Of a DNA stretch of 64,000 nucleotides, positions 1 to 8,585 are shown piece after piece. The DNA is taken from contig NZ_CP130943.1 of NCBI RefSeq assembly GCF_030656875.1, positions 2,728,001 to 2,792,000 on the forward strand, written 5' to 3'. The translations under genes and the position numbers were made by a program. How positions within the stretch are numbered: position 1 is the first letter of the stretch; every line of letters starts with the position of its first letter. The notes beneath the pieces were generated by a model. It searched no databases. It saw only the letters and a program-made list of their open reading frames with translations, and was not told where the DNA came from. Source of the DNA: Prescottella sp. R16. GTDB lineage: Bacteria; Actinomycetota; Actinomycetes; Mycobacteriales; Mycobacteriaceae.

Positions 1-783
1 CCCGGCCACCACCACGACGGCGCGGCGCGACCAGTCCTCCCCCCACACGTCGGTGACGTGGTCGACGGCGTCGCCGATCTCGGTTGCCAACTGTTCGATC
101 ATCGCGGACTGTTCGGGATGACCCAGCACGATCGACGATCGGCCACCGGAGCCGGGTACCTCACGAACCATGAGCGGACCGAAATCCCATGGTCCGCGCC
201 ATGTTTCACGATCCGATCCGGCGACAGCGGTGTCACTGACGAGGGTCCAGGCGTCACCGCGGCGGGCCAGGAGCAATGCGACAGGTTTGCGGGTCGCGGC
301 GTCGTCCGCACCCTCGATGGCATACCGCAGGTACACCGTCGGTGCCCACACGTCGGACGCACCGATCCGGTCGGCCACCTCCGGCGGAACCGGCGTCTCG
401 GGGTCGGACCCGATGTCGTACCCGAACTCGGCGAACGGCACCGCCGCCGCGCTGCGGGCCCGACGGATCTCGGCGTCGAGGAAGCCGGGGTCGGCCGCGG
501 CATCGAACAGGGCGGGCAGGGCCGCGGTGTCCCCGGCGCGGACGGCCCGCGCCCACTCGTCGAGGACCGGCTGCACCGCCGCCCGCCGGCCGTCCTCGTA
601 CGGGTTGGCCGCCGAGGTCTCCGGCACGTCGTCCCTGACGTCCGGGTCGGTAGCCGACTGTCCGAACGCCGTCAGCGACAGCACCACCGCCATCGCGACA
701 CCGAGACCGCCCACGCCGGCCCATTCCCACCGGCGCACACGGCGCACGGGGGCGAGGTTCGGGGGACGGTCGTCGGCGGGCAC
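1..783 (-). CDS. Hypothetical single-pass membrane or secreted protein (C-terminus off the window)
   Basis: The reading frame starts at GTG 783 and stays open to the window edge, so 261 codons are visible and the C-terminus is missing. A short basic N-terminus (RRVRRWEW) is followed by one hydrophobic segment at about residues 20-42, giving a signal anchor or uncleaved signal. The rest is soluble, acidic and presumably outside the membrane. The last visible part, with HPEQSAMIEQLATEIGDAV then VWGEDWSRRAVVVVAG, resembles the region before the active site in some actinobacterial peptidase-MA-like proteins, but the catalytic part is not in view, so I assign no function. A TACACT -10 box lies 7 nt before the GTG, so the mRNA is probably leaderless. 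Confidence 0.6.
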   Translation of the reverse strand, partial: MPADDRPPNLAPVRRVRRWEWAGVGGLGVAMAVVLSLTAFGQSATDPDVRDDVPETSAANPYEDGRRAAVQPVLDEWARAVRAGDTAALPALFDAAADPGFLDAEIRRARSAAAVPFAEFGYDIGSDPETPVPPEVADRIGASDVWAPTVYLRYAIEGADDAATRKPVALLLARRGDAWTLVSDTAVAGSDRETWRGPWDFGPLMVREVPGSGGRSSIVLGHPEQSAMIEQLATEIGDAVDHVTDVWGEDWSRRAVVVVAG

Positions 784-790
784 GCCCGAA

Positions 791-796
791 AGTGTA
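791..796 (-). promoter_or_regulatory. -10 box TACACT, leaderless start of the gene at 783
   Basis: On the minus strand TACACT is followed by 7 nt and then GTG 783. This spacing puts the transcription start at or next to the start codon. No Shine-Dalgarno sequence is present. Confidence 0.45.
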
Positions 797-826
797 GGAG
801 GCGCGCCTCACACCGGGTGCACGCGG

Positions 827-1891
827 TCAGTACCGGCGTGCCCCGTGGAACGGCATCGACGCCATCGAATCGACCTTCACCGGCGTCCCGTACGTCGACG
901 CGTGCAGGACGTTGCCGTCACCGGCATAGATCCCGACGTGCGACACGTCGTCGTAGAACAGCACGACGTCGCCGGGCTGCAGTTGCGAGCGGTCGACGGG
1001 CGTCCCGCCCTGCGCCTGCGCCTGACTCGACCGCGGCAGGTCCTTGCCGATCTGCCGGTAGGCCCACACGACGAGCCCCGAGCAGTCGTACGCGTCCGGC
1101 CCGGTCGCACCCCAGCTGTACGGCTTGCCGACCTGTGTCAGCCCCGCCTGCAGCGCCGCCGAGCCGGCACCCGGGGCGAGGTCGGCGAGGATCCGGCCGG
1201 CGTCGAAGCCGGGCGGGAACGTCGAGCCCGCGAGCTGCGCCCGCTCGGCACCGGTGAGCCGGTCGAATGCGGCCGTGACGGCGTCGATCTGCTTCTGCAG
1301 TTCGCTCTGCTCGTGTTGGAGCTCGTCGCTGACGAGTTTGGCCTGGTCCGATGCGGCGCGGGCCTCGTCGGCGGACACCTGTGACGCGTCCGCTGCCGCC
1401 CGCGCGTCCGAGGCGGCCTGCCGGAACTGTGCGACCGCCCGCGACGTGTCGGTCGAGATGGCGTCGAGTGCCGACATCTGGTCGAGCAGTTGTTGCGGCG
1501 AGTCGCTGGTCATGACCGCGAACAGCCGGTTGGTGCGGGCCCCCTGGTAGCTCGCCGCCACCAGCTTGTTCACGGTCGGCCGGAACTCCTCGAGCCGGGC
1601 CCGGGCCGCGTCCAGGGCATCCCGGTCGGCGGCCAGCCGGGCCTCGGCGTCCCGCGCCGCCGTCTGCTTGCTCTCGAGATCGATCTGCGCGTTGTGCAGG
1701 GCTTCGGTGGTCTGCTCGGATTCGCGGGACAGGTCCGCGAGCCGTTCCAGTGCGGCGGTCGGATTGTCGACGACGGGGTCGGCCGCCGCCGTGGAACCGG
1801 GCAGCCCGACGAGGGCCAGCGAGACCATGCCCGTCGCCAGGGCGGTGCACATCGAACGTTTGATCGTCAGCGACGGTTTGGGGGCGGGCAC
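827..1891 (-). CDS. NlpC/P60 peptidoglycan endopeptidase with coiled-coil domain (Rv2190c-like)
   Basis: Secreted D,L-endopeptidase of 354 aa that should cut peptidoglycan stem peptides. A signal peptide covers about residues 1-37 (Ala-rich cleavage site AAADP). A long Ala/Glu/Gln-rich coiled coil follows at about 45-215, and the NlpC/P60 domain occupies about 245-354. Catalytic residues are visible: Cys270 in DCSGLVVWAY, His318 in SHVGIY and His330 in VLHAS. The helical hairpin before the domain is typical of RipA/PcsB-type enzymes and probably acts as an autoinhibitory or partner-binding segment. It lies downstream of a second NlpC/P60 gene on the same strand, with a terminator-like hairpin between, so it is likely transcribed separately. 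The start is GTG; an internal ATG at residue 14 could also begin the signal peptide. Confidence 0.9.
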   Translation of the reverse strand: MPAPKPSLTIKRSMCTALATGMVSLALVGLPGSTAAADPVVDNPTAALERLADLSRESEQTTEALHNAQIDLESKQTAARDAEARLAADRDALDAARARLEEFRPTVNKLVAASYQGARTNRLFAVMTSDSPQQLLDQMSALDAISTDTSRAVAQFRQAASDARAAADASQVSADEARAASDQAKLVSDELQHEQSELQKQIDAVTAAFDRLTGAERAQLAGSTFPPGFDAGRILADLAPGAGSAALQAGLTQVGKPYSWGATGPDAYDCSGLVVWAYRQIGKDLPRSSQAQAQGGTPVDRSQLQPGDVVLFYDDVSHVGIYAGDGNVLHASTYGTPVKVDSMASMPFHGARRY

Positions 1892-2023
1892 AGCAGCACG
1901 ACTCTCCGGTTCTGGGGGATCGTTCCGCCCGCGCGGCCGACGCCGGCGACGGAATCAAAGGTCTCGATCAGGTTACGGAACGGCATCGTCTCATGTCCAC
2001 CGACCCGGACGAACAACGCAACA

Positions 2024-2055
2024 GGGGCGGCTCCGACACACGTCGGAACCGCCCC
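2024..2055 (-). terminator. Hairpin terminator after the second NlpC/P60 gene
   Basis: Arms 2024-2037 and 2042-2055 form a 14-bp stem with one G-U pair and a 4-nt loop, starting 24 nt after the stop codon of the 2079-2681 gene. There is no clear U-tract, as is common in actinobacteria. Confidence 0.6.
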
Positions 2056-2078
2056 CGGGGCGTGGAACAGGTAACGCG

Positions 2079-2681
2079 TCAGGCGTAGCGGCGCGCGCCG
2101 TCGAACGGCATCGACGACACGGGCGCGTACTTGACCGGCTGACCGGACGTCGACGCGTGGATGACGTTGCCGTTGCCGGCGTAGATGCCGGAATGGCTGC
2201 CGTTGTAGAACGAGACCACGTCACCGGGCTGCAGATCGTTGTACGAGACCGGGGCGCCGGCGGCGGCCTGGTCGTAGCTCGTGCGCGGGAGGTTCAGGCC
2301 GGCCTGCTTGTAGGCCCACTGCACCAGACCCGAGCAGTCGAAGGCGTCCGGGCCCGCGGCGCCGTACACGTACGGGGAGCCGAGGCGCGACTCGGCGGCC
2401 TTGACGGCCTGCTCACCGAGGCTCGAGACAGGCGCGGGGGCGGCCGGGAGTTCCGGTGCGACGCTGCCGGTTCCGAGCTGCTGGGCGACGCCGGGCGCGA
2501 TGGCGCCGATCGCGGCGTCCACCTGGGCCTGCGTGACGCCGGGGACGTCGACGGTGCCGACACCGGGCACGTCGATCGGATCGGCGAGAGCCGGCGCTGC
2601 GGTGACCGTGACTGCTCCGACAGCGAGTGCGCCGGCGACGGCGGCGCGCCGCGCGGAACGCTTGAGAGTATGTGACGCCAC
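2079..2681 (-). CDS. NlpC/P60 cell-wall hydrolase under c-di-AMP riboswitch control
   Basis: Secreted peptidoglycan hydrolase of 200 aa. A basic N-terminus (KRSARRAA) and hydrophobic stretch end in APALADP, a classic signal-peptidase I site near residue 33. A short proline/valine linker and an Ala-rich segment lead into a compact NlpC/P60 domain (about 92-200) with Cys116 (DCSGLVQWAY), His163 (SHSGIY) and His175 (VIHAS). It lacks the coiled coil of its neighbour at 827-1891 and is much closer in sequence to the third copy at 36966-37469. The gene begins with GTG 2681 and has only a distant GGAG. Its leader of about 220 nt holds a ydaO-yuaA riboswitch, which in actinobacteria commonly precedes this type of cell-wall enzyme. 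Confidence 0.93.
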   Translation of the reverse strand: MASHTLKRSARRAAVAGALAVGAVTVTAAPALADPIDVPGVGTVDVPGVTQAQVDAAIGAIAPGVAQQLGTGSVAPELPAAPAPVSSLGEQAVKAAESRLGSPYVYGAAGPDAFDCSGLVQWAYKQAGLNLPRTSYDQAAAGAPVSYNDLQPGDVVSFYNGSHSGIYAGNGNVIHASTSGQPVKYAPVSSMPFDGARRYA

Positions 2682-2708
2682 GAGAAAGAGAACTCCGTTT
2701 CTTCCGTT

Positions 2709-2860
2709 CGTCCGCCGACCGAGTTAGCTGACGGGTTCGGGCTGGGAAGATCAGCCCTACCCGACGACACCGCGAGGCGGCTTCGACGGGATTCACCCCA
2801 AAGAAAACGTGGGTTCCCGGCACGTCCCCTCCGAGGAGGTTCCGATTAGGCGGTCCCAGC
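2709..2860 (-). promoter_or_regulatory. Cyclic-di-AMP riboswitch (ydaO-yuaA type)
   Basis: Read on the minus strand, the leader of the NlpC/P60 gene carries the conserved ydaO blocks in order. CCTAATCGG is near 2842-2850, CGGGAACCCA about 2811-2820, GGGGTGAATCCCG about 2787-2800, GTAGGGCTGA about 2751-2760, and CCCGAACCCGTCAGCTAACTC about 2720-2740. These match the aptamer core that binds c-di-AMP (GGGGUGAAUC, CCGACAGCUAACC). Known members act as off-switches when c-di-AMP is high. The expression platform should lie in the remaining 28 nt before GTG 2681, which hints at control of translation initiation, but I could not resolve an alternative fold. Confidence 0.88.
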
Positions 2861-2905
2861 GATGCCGCTCCGGGTGGGACGGCAAGACTCCGCTAGGTCT
2901 CGAGA

Positions 2906-2934
2906 AGATTACGAAAGCGCATCCCTCGTGTCGA
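2906..2934 (-). promoter_or_regulatory. Putative promoter of the riboswitch-led NlpC/P60 transcript
   Basis: On the minus strand TCGACA (2929-2934) and TAATCT (2906-2911) are separated by 17 nt, close to the housekeeping consensus. The transcript would start near 2899 and include the whole riboswitch. Confidence 0.45.
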
Positions 2935-3211
2935 CTCGGACGCGCGGAAAATGCCGCCGATGCCCTATTTATCCCGATTAGCCGCGACACCCCGACCGCT
3001 GTGTCACGACGCGATAACGACCGGTTCGGTTCGTGGACCGCACCCGCTCCGCCCCTGCTCCGGCGGCACCGCGCGCACCGCACCCCCGTTTCCCGTACGG
3101 CGGACCGCAGACCCTGCCACGGCCACCGCCACGAAGACACTGTGATGCTCGTCTCTCCCGGCCCCGATCCCCGCCCGGGACCGCCGCCACCGCCCTGTCG
3201 GTGGGCCCCTC
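2935..3211. other. Intergenic stretch without a gene
   Basis: I find no convincing coding region between the riboswitch promoter (minus strand) and the exonuclease gene (plus strand). Frames that read through it have proline/arginine-rich shadow composition and no ribosome-binding site. Confidence 0.5.
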
Positions 3212-3217
3212 TACTGT
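3212..3217 (+). promoter_or_regulatory. -10 box TACTGT, leaderless start of the exonuclease gene
   Basis: TACTGT is followed by 8 nt and then GTG 3226. This favours GTG 3226 over upstream starts in the same frame, none of which has a ribosome-binding site. Confidence 0.45.
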
Positions 3218-3225
3218 CTGCAGAC

Positions 3226-5019
3226 GTGAGTGCGCCACCCCGGAAGCCGTCACCCCGTGATCACGGCGACGTCGACCGACAACTGTCCTTCGACGAACTG
3301 GACGCGCCCCTGCACGACGTGACCTTCGTCGTCGTCGACCTCGAGACGACGGGGGGCAGCGCCGAATCCGATGCGATCACCGAGATCGGTGCGGTGAAGG
3401 TCCGCGGCGGCGAGATCCTCGGCGAGATGGCGACGCTCGTCGACCCCGGACGGGAGATCCCGCCGTACATCGTCGAACTCACCGGCATCACCACGGCGAT
3501 GGTCCGGGAAGCTCCCCGGATCGACGCCGTCCTTCCTGCGTTCCTCGAGTTCGCCCACGGCGCTGTGCTCGTCGCACACAACGCCGGGTTCGACGTCGGC
3601 TTCCTGAAGGCCGCCGCCGCCCGCCTCGGGCTGCGCTGGCCGCCGTTCCAGGTGCTGTGCACCGTCAAGCTCGCTCGCCGTGTTCTCGACCGGGACGAGG
3701 CCCCGTCGGTGAAACTGTCCGCACTCGCCCGACTGTTCGGCGCCGACACCACACCCACGCACCGCGCCCTCGACGACGCCCGCGCCACCGTCGACGTCCT
3801 GCACGCCCTCATCGGGCGGGTCGGCAACCAGGGGGTGCACAGCCTGCCCGAACTGCTCGACTACCAGCCACGGGTGACGGCGGCACAACGCGCCAAACGT
3901 GCTCTGGCGAACGATCTGCCCCGTACCCCCGGCGTCTATCTCTTCCGTGGACCGTCCGACGAGGTCCTCTACGTCGGGACGGCCGTCGACCTGCGGCGGC
4001 GGGTGCGCACCTACTTCACCGGATCCGACACCTCCGGACGCGGCAGCCGGATGACGGAGATGGTCGCGCTCGCCACCCGGATCGATCACGTCGAGTGCGC
4101 CCACGCCCTCGAGGCCGGGGTCCGGGAACTACGCCTGATCGGCGCGCACGTCCCGCCGTACAACCGGCGGTCGAAGTTCCCGATGCGCGGCTGGTGGGTC
4201 ACCCTCACCGACGAAACGTTCCCGCGACTGTCCGTGGTCCGCACCCCCACCGTGGACGCCCTCGGCCCGTTCCGGGCCCGCACGGACGCCGCCGACGCCG
4301 CCCTCACGATCGCGGAGTTCTGCGGACTGCGGACGTGCACCACCCGGATCGGGAAAGGGCAGCGACACGGACCCAAGTGCCCGCCCCGGGAGGTCGGCGG
4401 CTGCCCCGCCGTCGCCGACGATCCGGACGGCTACCGGATCGCGCCCGAGCGGGTCCTCGCCCTGATCCGCGGCCACGACGACACCCCCCTGTACCGGATG
4501 CGGGACCGGATCGAGCAGTTCGCCGCCGACCAGATGTTCGAGAGCGCGGCGCGACTGCGCGACCGGGTCGCGCTCCTCGTGACGGCGCTGCGACGGATGC
4601 AACGACTCGCCGCGCTGGCCGTCGTGGACGAACTGGTCGCCGCGAAACCGCAGGACGGCGGCGGCTGGGAGTTCGCGGTGATCCGGGCCGGTCGGCTCGC
4701 ATCCGCCGGCGTAGCGGCGCGCGGCGTCCCCCCGATGCCGGTCGTCGACGCCCTCACCGCGGCCGCCGAGACGGTCCTCCCGGACGCCACCCCCCTGCGC
4801 GGCGGCTCCCCCGAGGAGCTCGCACTCGTCGCCCGCTGGCTCGGCGACGACGGCGTCCGGCTCGTCCGGACGAGCCACGGCTGGCACGAACCCGTCCACG
4901 GTGCCGGAGCCTGGGCGGACTGGTGTGCACGCGCTCGCGACGCTCGGCCCACGTCCGCGCGGCCCGCGCGGACGCCTACTGTGTTCACGGAACGTCAGAA
5001 CACGCGAGGAGCCACATGA
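3226..5019 (+). CDS. DEDDh 3'-5' exonuclease fused to a GIY-YIG (UvrC/Cho-like) nuclease (Rv2191-like)
   Basis: Predicted DNA-repair nuclease of 597 aa. The N-terminal half is a DnaQ-type DEDDh exonuclease: Asp38 and Glu40 in [10 protein letters not shown], Asp in [11 protein letters not shown], and HRALDDA as the last motif. The middle carries a GIY-YIG nuclease domain ([18 protein letters not shown], about residues 230-310) like the N-terminal endonuclease of UvrC. A Cys-containing segment and an UvrB-contact-like helix ([17 protein letters not shown]) follow. The C-terminal UvrC RNase H-type nuclease is absent. The arrangement suggests nicking followed by trimming, or proofreading-like repair. 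The start is GTG 3226 from the leaderless -10 box. The stop overlaps the next gene by 3 nt (ATGA), so the two are translationally coupled. Confidence 0.88.
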   Translation: MSAPPRKPSPRDHGDVDRQLSFDELDAPLHDVTFVVVDLETTGGSAESDAITEIGAVKVRGGEILGEMATLVDPGREIPPYIVELTGITTAMVREAPRIDAVLPAFLEFAHGAVLVAHNAGFDVGFLKAAAARLGLRWPPFQVLCTVKLARRVLDRDEAPSVKLSALARLFGADTTPTHRALDDARATVDVLHALIGRVGNQGVHSLPELLDYQPRVTAAQRAKRALANDLPRTPGVYLFRGPSDEVLYVGTAVDLRRRVRTYFTGSDTSGRGSRMTEMVALATRIDHVECAHALEAGVRELRLIGAHVPPYNRRSKFPMRGWWVTLTDETFPRLSVVRTPTVDALGPFRARTDAADAALTIAEFCGLRTCTTRIGKGQRHGPKCPPREVGGCPAVADDPDGYRIAPERVLALIRGHDDTPLYRMRDRIEQFAADQMFESAARLRDRVALLVTALRRMQRLAALAVVDELVAAKPQDGGGWEFAVIRAGRLASAGVAARGVPPMPVVDALTAAAETVLPDATPLRGGSPEELALVARWLGDDGVRLVRTSHGWHEPVHGAGAWADWCARARDARPTSARPARTPTVFTERQNTRGAT

Positions 5020-5291
5020 TCAACGCGATCGTCATGATCCATGCCGAGTCCGACCGGATCCCGGAGACCGCGCAAGCGGTCGCCGACGTGGACGGCGTGT
5101 CCGAGGTCTACTCGTGCGCCGGAGACGTCGACCTGATCGCGATCGTGAAGGTCCGCGATCACGCCCGGATCGCCGAAGTGGTCACCGAACGCATCAACAA
5201 GGTGCCCGGCGTTCTGCGGACCGCGACGCACATCGCGTTCCAGTCCTACTCGAGCGCCGACGTCGAGGCCGCCTTCTCTATCGGCGAGTAG
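5016..5291 (+). CDS. Stand-alone Lrp/AsnC-type ligand-binding (RAM) domain protein
   Basis: This 91-aa protein is a single RAM domain with no helix-turn-helix. The beta-alpha-beta pattern is clear: [10 protein letters not shown], then [19 protein letters not shown], then [15 protein letters not shown]. In Lrp/AsnC proteins this fold makes dimers and octamers and binds amino acids. Stand-alone copies in actinobacteria bind effectors or modulate partners. The ATG overlaps the stop of the nuclease gene (ATGA), so the two form an operon. The last 14 nt overlap the end of trpD on the other strand. Ligand and partner are unknown; control of the adjacent trpD is a guess only. Confidence 0.85.
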   Translation: MINAIVMIHAESDRIPETAQAVADVDGVSEVYSCAGDVDLIAIVKVRDHARIAEVVTERINKVPGVLRTATHIAFQSYSSADVEAAFSIGE

Positions 5292-6369
5292 CCAGCTCCG
5301 CCGTCAACGACGCCCACCGCTCGAGCAGCGCCGAGGCCGCCCCGGAATCGATCGCCCGGGCGGCCTTGGCCATGCCGGCGGCGAGCGCCTCCTCGAGATC
5401 GCCCTCGAGACCGTCGAACGCCGCGATCGCACCGGCCGCGTTGAGCAGCACTGCGTCCCGCACCGGACCGGTGTCGCCGGCGAAGATCCCCAGCGCCACC
5501 CGCGCATTGTGATCGGCGTCGCCGCCGCGCAACGCGTCCAGTGGCACCCGGGTGATCCCCAGATCGGTGGGATCCAGCTTCTGCGTCCGCACGACGCCAC
5601 CGGACACCACGTGCACGACGGACGTCGTCGACGTCGTCAACTCGTCGAGGCCGTCGTCGCCCCTGACGACGAGCGCCGAGTTGCCACGTTCGGCGAGGAC
5701 CCCGGCGATCACCTCGATCAGGTCCTCGAACGCGCACCCGATCAGACCCGCGCGGGGCTGGGCCGGGTTGGTCAGCGGGCCGAGCACGTTGAACACGGTC
5801 GGGATACCGATCTCCTTGCGCGGCGCACCCGCGAACCGCAGCGCCGGGTGGAACACCGGGGCGAAGCAGAAACCGATACCGGTCTCCTCGACGCAGCGGG
5901 CGACGGCGTCGGCCCCGAGATCGATGCGCACACCGAGTGCCTCGAGCACGTCGGCGCCGCCGCTCTTCGACGACGCGGCCCGGTTGCCGTGCTTGACGAC
6001 CCGCACTCCGGCTGCTGCCACCACCACCGATGCCATCGTCGAGATGTTGACGGTGTTCGACCGGTCCCCGCCCGTGCCGACGATGTCCACGACGTCCGGG
6101 GACACCGGCACCGTGCGGGCGTGCCCGAGCATCGAGTCCGCGAGACCCCGCAGTTCGCCGGGCGTCGCACCCTTCATCTTGAGGGCGACACCGAACGCTG
6201 CGATCTGTGCGGGCGTGGCGTTGTCGGACATGATCTCGTCCATCGCCCACTCGGTGTCGTCGGCTGTCAGATCCCGCCGATCGGTGAGGGCACCGAGAAC
6301 CGCAGGCCAACTCCGGTCGCCCGCGCCCGTCACTCGCTGTGTGCCCTGCGCTGCCGACCGTCGCTCCAT
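5278..6369 (-). CDS. trpD: Anthranilate phosphoribosyltransferase
   Basis: Transfers phosphoribose from PRPP to anthranilate, the second committed step of tryptophan synthesis. The 363-aa length fits the family (the mycobacterial enzyme is about 370). Signature motifs are present: [16 protein letters not shown] for the PRPP/anthranilate site, [21 protein letters not shown], and [20 protein letters not shown] followed by [14 protein letters not shown] chose ATG 6369 (MERRSAAQ) because the upstream extension lacks family similarity. It stands apart from other trp genes, as in M. tuberculosis (Rv2192c). The 3' end overlaps the RAM-domain gene by 14 nt. Confidence 0.95.
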   Translation of the reverse strand: MERRSAAQGTQRVTGAGDRSWPAVLGALTDRRDLTADDTEWAMDEIMSDNATPAQIAAFGVALKMKGATPGELRGLADSMLGHARTVPVSPDVVDIVGTGGDRSNTVNISTMASVVVAAAGVRVVKHGNRAASSKSGGADVLEALGVRIDLGADAVARCVEETGIGFCFAPVFHPALRFAGAPRKEIGIPTVFNVLGPLTNPAQPRAGLIGCAFEDLIEVIAGVLAERGNSALVVRGDDGLDELTTSTTSVVHVVSGGVVRTQKLDPTDLGITRVPLDALRGGDADHNARVALGIFAGDTGPVRDAVLLNAAGAIAAFDGLEGDLEEALAAGMAKAARAIDSGAASALLERWASLTAELATRR

Positions 6370-6439
6370 CACGACCCCTTCTGCTCCCTCGTCCACCGGC
6401 CGCCCGGTGATCCTCGTCGCACCGCAGCTTAGTGCGCGG

Positions 6440-6910
6440 TCATTCCGGAACCGGCGGCTGCAGTCCTTCCCACCCGATCGCGGTACCGCCGTGGCGCTGG
6501 GCCAGCCCCGCCATCCGCGAACGCTCCTGCGAGCAGTGCAACGCGTCGAGCACCTGTACCCGCTCCAATCGGAGCCGGACGGTGCCGTCGGTCGTGCCCG
6601 CGTCGCCTGCATCGTCCGTGTCGTCACCGGGATCCGCGACGGGCACGTAACCGTCCTGGGCCGCGATCGCGATCACCTCCCCGACCGCCGCCGGCGGCAC
6701 CTGCAGATGGTGCCGCAGGACGGCCTCGGCGTCCGCGGTCCATCCCGGCGTCCCCGCAGCGCCGCGTTCGAGCGCCGACGAGCACGACTCGACGTCGTCG
6801 AACCCGGAGACGACGACCACCAGGTCGGTTCGGGTCCGGTCGAGGGCCTCCGGACGCCCCCCGGACAGAAGTCCACGTATCCAACGAGCGACACTGCCAC
6901 CGAGTTCCAT
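6440..6910 (-). CDS. Conserved hypothetical protein
   Basis: A 156-aa soluble protein that I do not recognise by family. Visible features are an N-terminal hydrophobic/basic helix ([13 protein letters not shown]), a segment with [29 protein letters not shown] that looks like an alpha-beta fold, an acidic stretch [13 protein letters not shown], and a C-terminal [18 protein letters not shown]. No signal peptide or metal-site motif is evident. It lies 70 bp upstream of trpD on the same strand and divergent from ctaE. Coding bias is normal for the region. Confidence 0.7.
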   Translation of the reverse strand: MELGGSVARWIRGLLSGGRPEALDRTRTDLVVVVSGFDDVESCSSALERGAAGTPGWTADAEAVLRHHLQVPPAAVGEVIAIAAQDGYVPVADPGDDTDDAGDAGTTDGTVRLRLERVQVLDALHCSQERSRMAGLAQRHGGTAIGWEGLQPPVPE

Positions 6911-7023
6911 GCGCCCACTGTGTCACGTCCCCCGACCACCGTTGCGACCGCGACCGAACCACCTCTGACATGCACCGACGCGCCGATGCCGGACCCGGGT
7001 GGCTTTCCTTTACGACAAGGCGT

Positions 7024-7029
7024 CATACT
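7024..7029 (+). promoter_or_regulatory. -10 box CATACT, leaderless start of ctaE
   Basis: CATACT is followed by TCTCAGC (7 nt) and GTG 7037, with no Shine-Dalgarno between. This would be the promoter of the ctaE-qcrCAB operon. Confidence 0.45.
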
Positions 7030-7036
7030 TCTCAGC

Positions 7037-7648
7037 GTGACGAGCGCAGTAGGGACTTCAGGATCGGCAATCACCCAGCGCGTGCACTCGCTGAACCGGC
7101 CAAACATGGTCAGCGTCGGCACCATCGTGTGGTTGTCAAGTGAGCTCATGTTTTTCGCAGGGCTCTTCGCCATGTATTTCGTTGCGCGGGCCCAGGCAGG
7201 CGACAACTGGCCGCCGGAACCCGTGCACCTCAATCTGGCACTCGCCGTGCCCATCACCACGGTGCTGATCGCGTCTTCTTTCACCTGCCAGATGGGTGTT
7301 TTCGCGGCGGAAAAGGGTGACGTCTTCGGCCTCCGACGGTGGTACCTGCTCACCCTGGCGATGGGCACGTTCTTCGTGCTGGGCCAGGGCTTCGAGTACT
7401 ACCAGCTCGTCAATGAGGGCGTGACGTTCTCGAGCAGCGTGTACGGCTCGGTCTTCTTCATGACGACCGGCTTCCACGGCCTGCACGTCATCGGCGGTCT
7501 GATCGCGTTCGTCTTCTTGATCGTCCGCACCAAGGTCAGCAAGTTCACGCCTGCACAGGCCACTGCGGCGATCGTCGTTTCGTACTACTGGCACTTCGTC
7601 GACATTGTGTGGATCGGCCTGTTCGCCACGATTTATTTCATCCGTTAG
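7037..7648 (+). CDS. ctaE: Cytochrome c oxidase subunit III
   Basis: Membrane subunit of the aa3-type terminal oxidase. The 203-aa length and sequence match actinobacterial CtaE, with five predicted transmembrane helices (starting [22 protein letters not shown], ending [20 protein letters not shown]). The motif [20 protein letters not shown], with its conserved histidines, is characteristic of heme-copper oxidase subunit III. It opens the ctaE-qcrC-qcrA-qcrB operon, the usual mycolata arrangement that links oxidase and bcc complex in one supercomplex. GTG 7037 gives the family-typical N-terminus and follows a leaderless promoter. Confidence 0.97.
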   Translation: MTSAVGTSGSAITQRVHSLNRPNMVSVGTIVWLSSELMFFAGLFAMYFVARAQAGDNWPPEPVHLNLALAVPITTVLIASSFTCQMGVFAAEKGDVFGLRRWYLLTLAMGTFFVLGQGFEYYQLVNEGVTFSSSVYGSVFFMTTGFHGLHVIGGLIAFVFLIVRTKVSKFTPAQATAAIVVSYYWHFVDIVWIGLFATIYFIR

Positions 7649-7712
7649 CCAGCTGAACGACCAGGCAGCCCCCTGACGCTTCAGTCGTCCCGACATACCC
7701 AAAGGGATACAG

Positions 7713-8585
7713 ATGAGTTCATCCCCCCCTCCCGCATTCGAGGGTGACATGCCCGACCGCACCACAGCCGGATCCGCCAAGAAGGCGCGCCGCCAGCGCA
7801 AGCTGCGTCGGCGCGTCACCGGTGCGCTGATCCTCATGCTGGGTCTCGTGAGCGCCGGCTTCCTCGCCTCCGCCCTGACGCCTGCCCCGCAGGTCGCCAC
7901 CGCGAGCGACGATTCCGCAGCACTGATCCGCGAAGGCAAGCAGCTCTACGACACCTCCTGCATCACGTGCCACGGCGCGAACCTGCAGGGTGTCCAGGAC
8001 CGCGGCCCCAGCCTGATCGGTGTCGGTGAAGCAGCCGTCTACTTCCAGGTGTCGTCCGGTCGCATGCCTGCTGCCCGCAACGAGGCGCAGGCTTCGCGCA
8101 AGCCGGCCAAGTTCGACGCCCGGCAGACCGACGCCATCGGCGCGTACGTGCAGTCGCAGGGTGGCGGCCCGACCGTCATCCGTGACGAGAACGGCGAGAT
8201 CGCCCAGTCCTCGCTGCGTGGCGGCGACGTCGCGCGCGGCAGCGAGCTCTTCCGCATGAACTGCGCGTCGTGCCACAACTTCACCGGCCGCGGCGGCGCT
8301 CTGTCCTCCGGTAAGTACGCCCCCGTTCTGGATCCGGCCAGCGAGCAGCAGATCTACGCCGCCATGGTCACGGGTCCCCAGAACATGCCCAAGTTCTCCG
8401 ATCGTCAGCTGACGCTCGAGGAGAAGAAGGACATCATCGCCTACGTCAAGCAGTCCTCGGAGGCCAAGAACCCCGGTGGGTACGGTCTCGGCGGCCTCGG
8501 CCCGGCGTCCGAGGGCCCCGCGATGTGGATCATCGGCATCGTCGCTGTCGTCGGCGCTGCACTGTGGATCGGAGCAAGGTCATGA
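7713..8585 (+). CDS. qcrC: Diheme cytochrome c subunit of the bcc complex
   Basis: Electron carrier between the Rieske/cytochrome b subunits and the aa3 oxidase, replacing a soluble cytochrome c. Two heme c sites are visible: Cys83-x-x-Cys86-His87 (CITCHG) and Cys184-x-x-Cys187-His188 (CASCHN). An N-terminal membrane segment lies at about residues 35-55 after a basic stretch ([12 protein letters not shown]), and a second anchor at about 272-287 ([17 protein letters not shown]). Length is 290 aa. An AAAGGGA ribosome-binding site precedes ATG 7713. The stop overlaps the qcrA start (ATGA). Confidence 0.97.
   Translation: MSSSPPPAFEGDMPDRTTAGSAKKARRQRKLRRRVTGALILMLGLVSAGFLASALTPAPQVATASDDSAALIREGKQLYDTSCITCHGANLQGVQDRGPSLIGVGEAAVYFQVSSGRMPAARNEAQASRKPAKFDARQTDAIGAYVQSQGGGPTVIRDENGEIAQSSLRGGDVARGSELFRMNCASCHNFTGRGGALSSGKYAPVLDPASEQQIYAAMVTGPQNMPKFSDRQLTLEEKKDIIAYVKQSSEAKNPGGYGLGGLGPASEGPAMWIIGIVAVVGAALWIGARS

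Noticed and set aside
58..1384. Long plus-strand open frames opposite the first two genes
   Set aside because: Arg/Pro/His-rich shadow composition, no ribosome-binding site, and the minus strand has a signal peptide and an intact NlpC/P60 domain.
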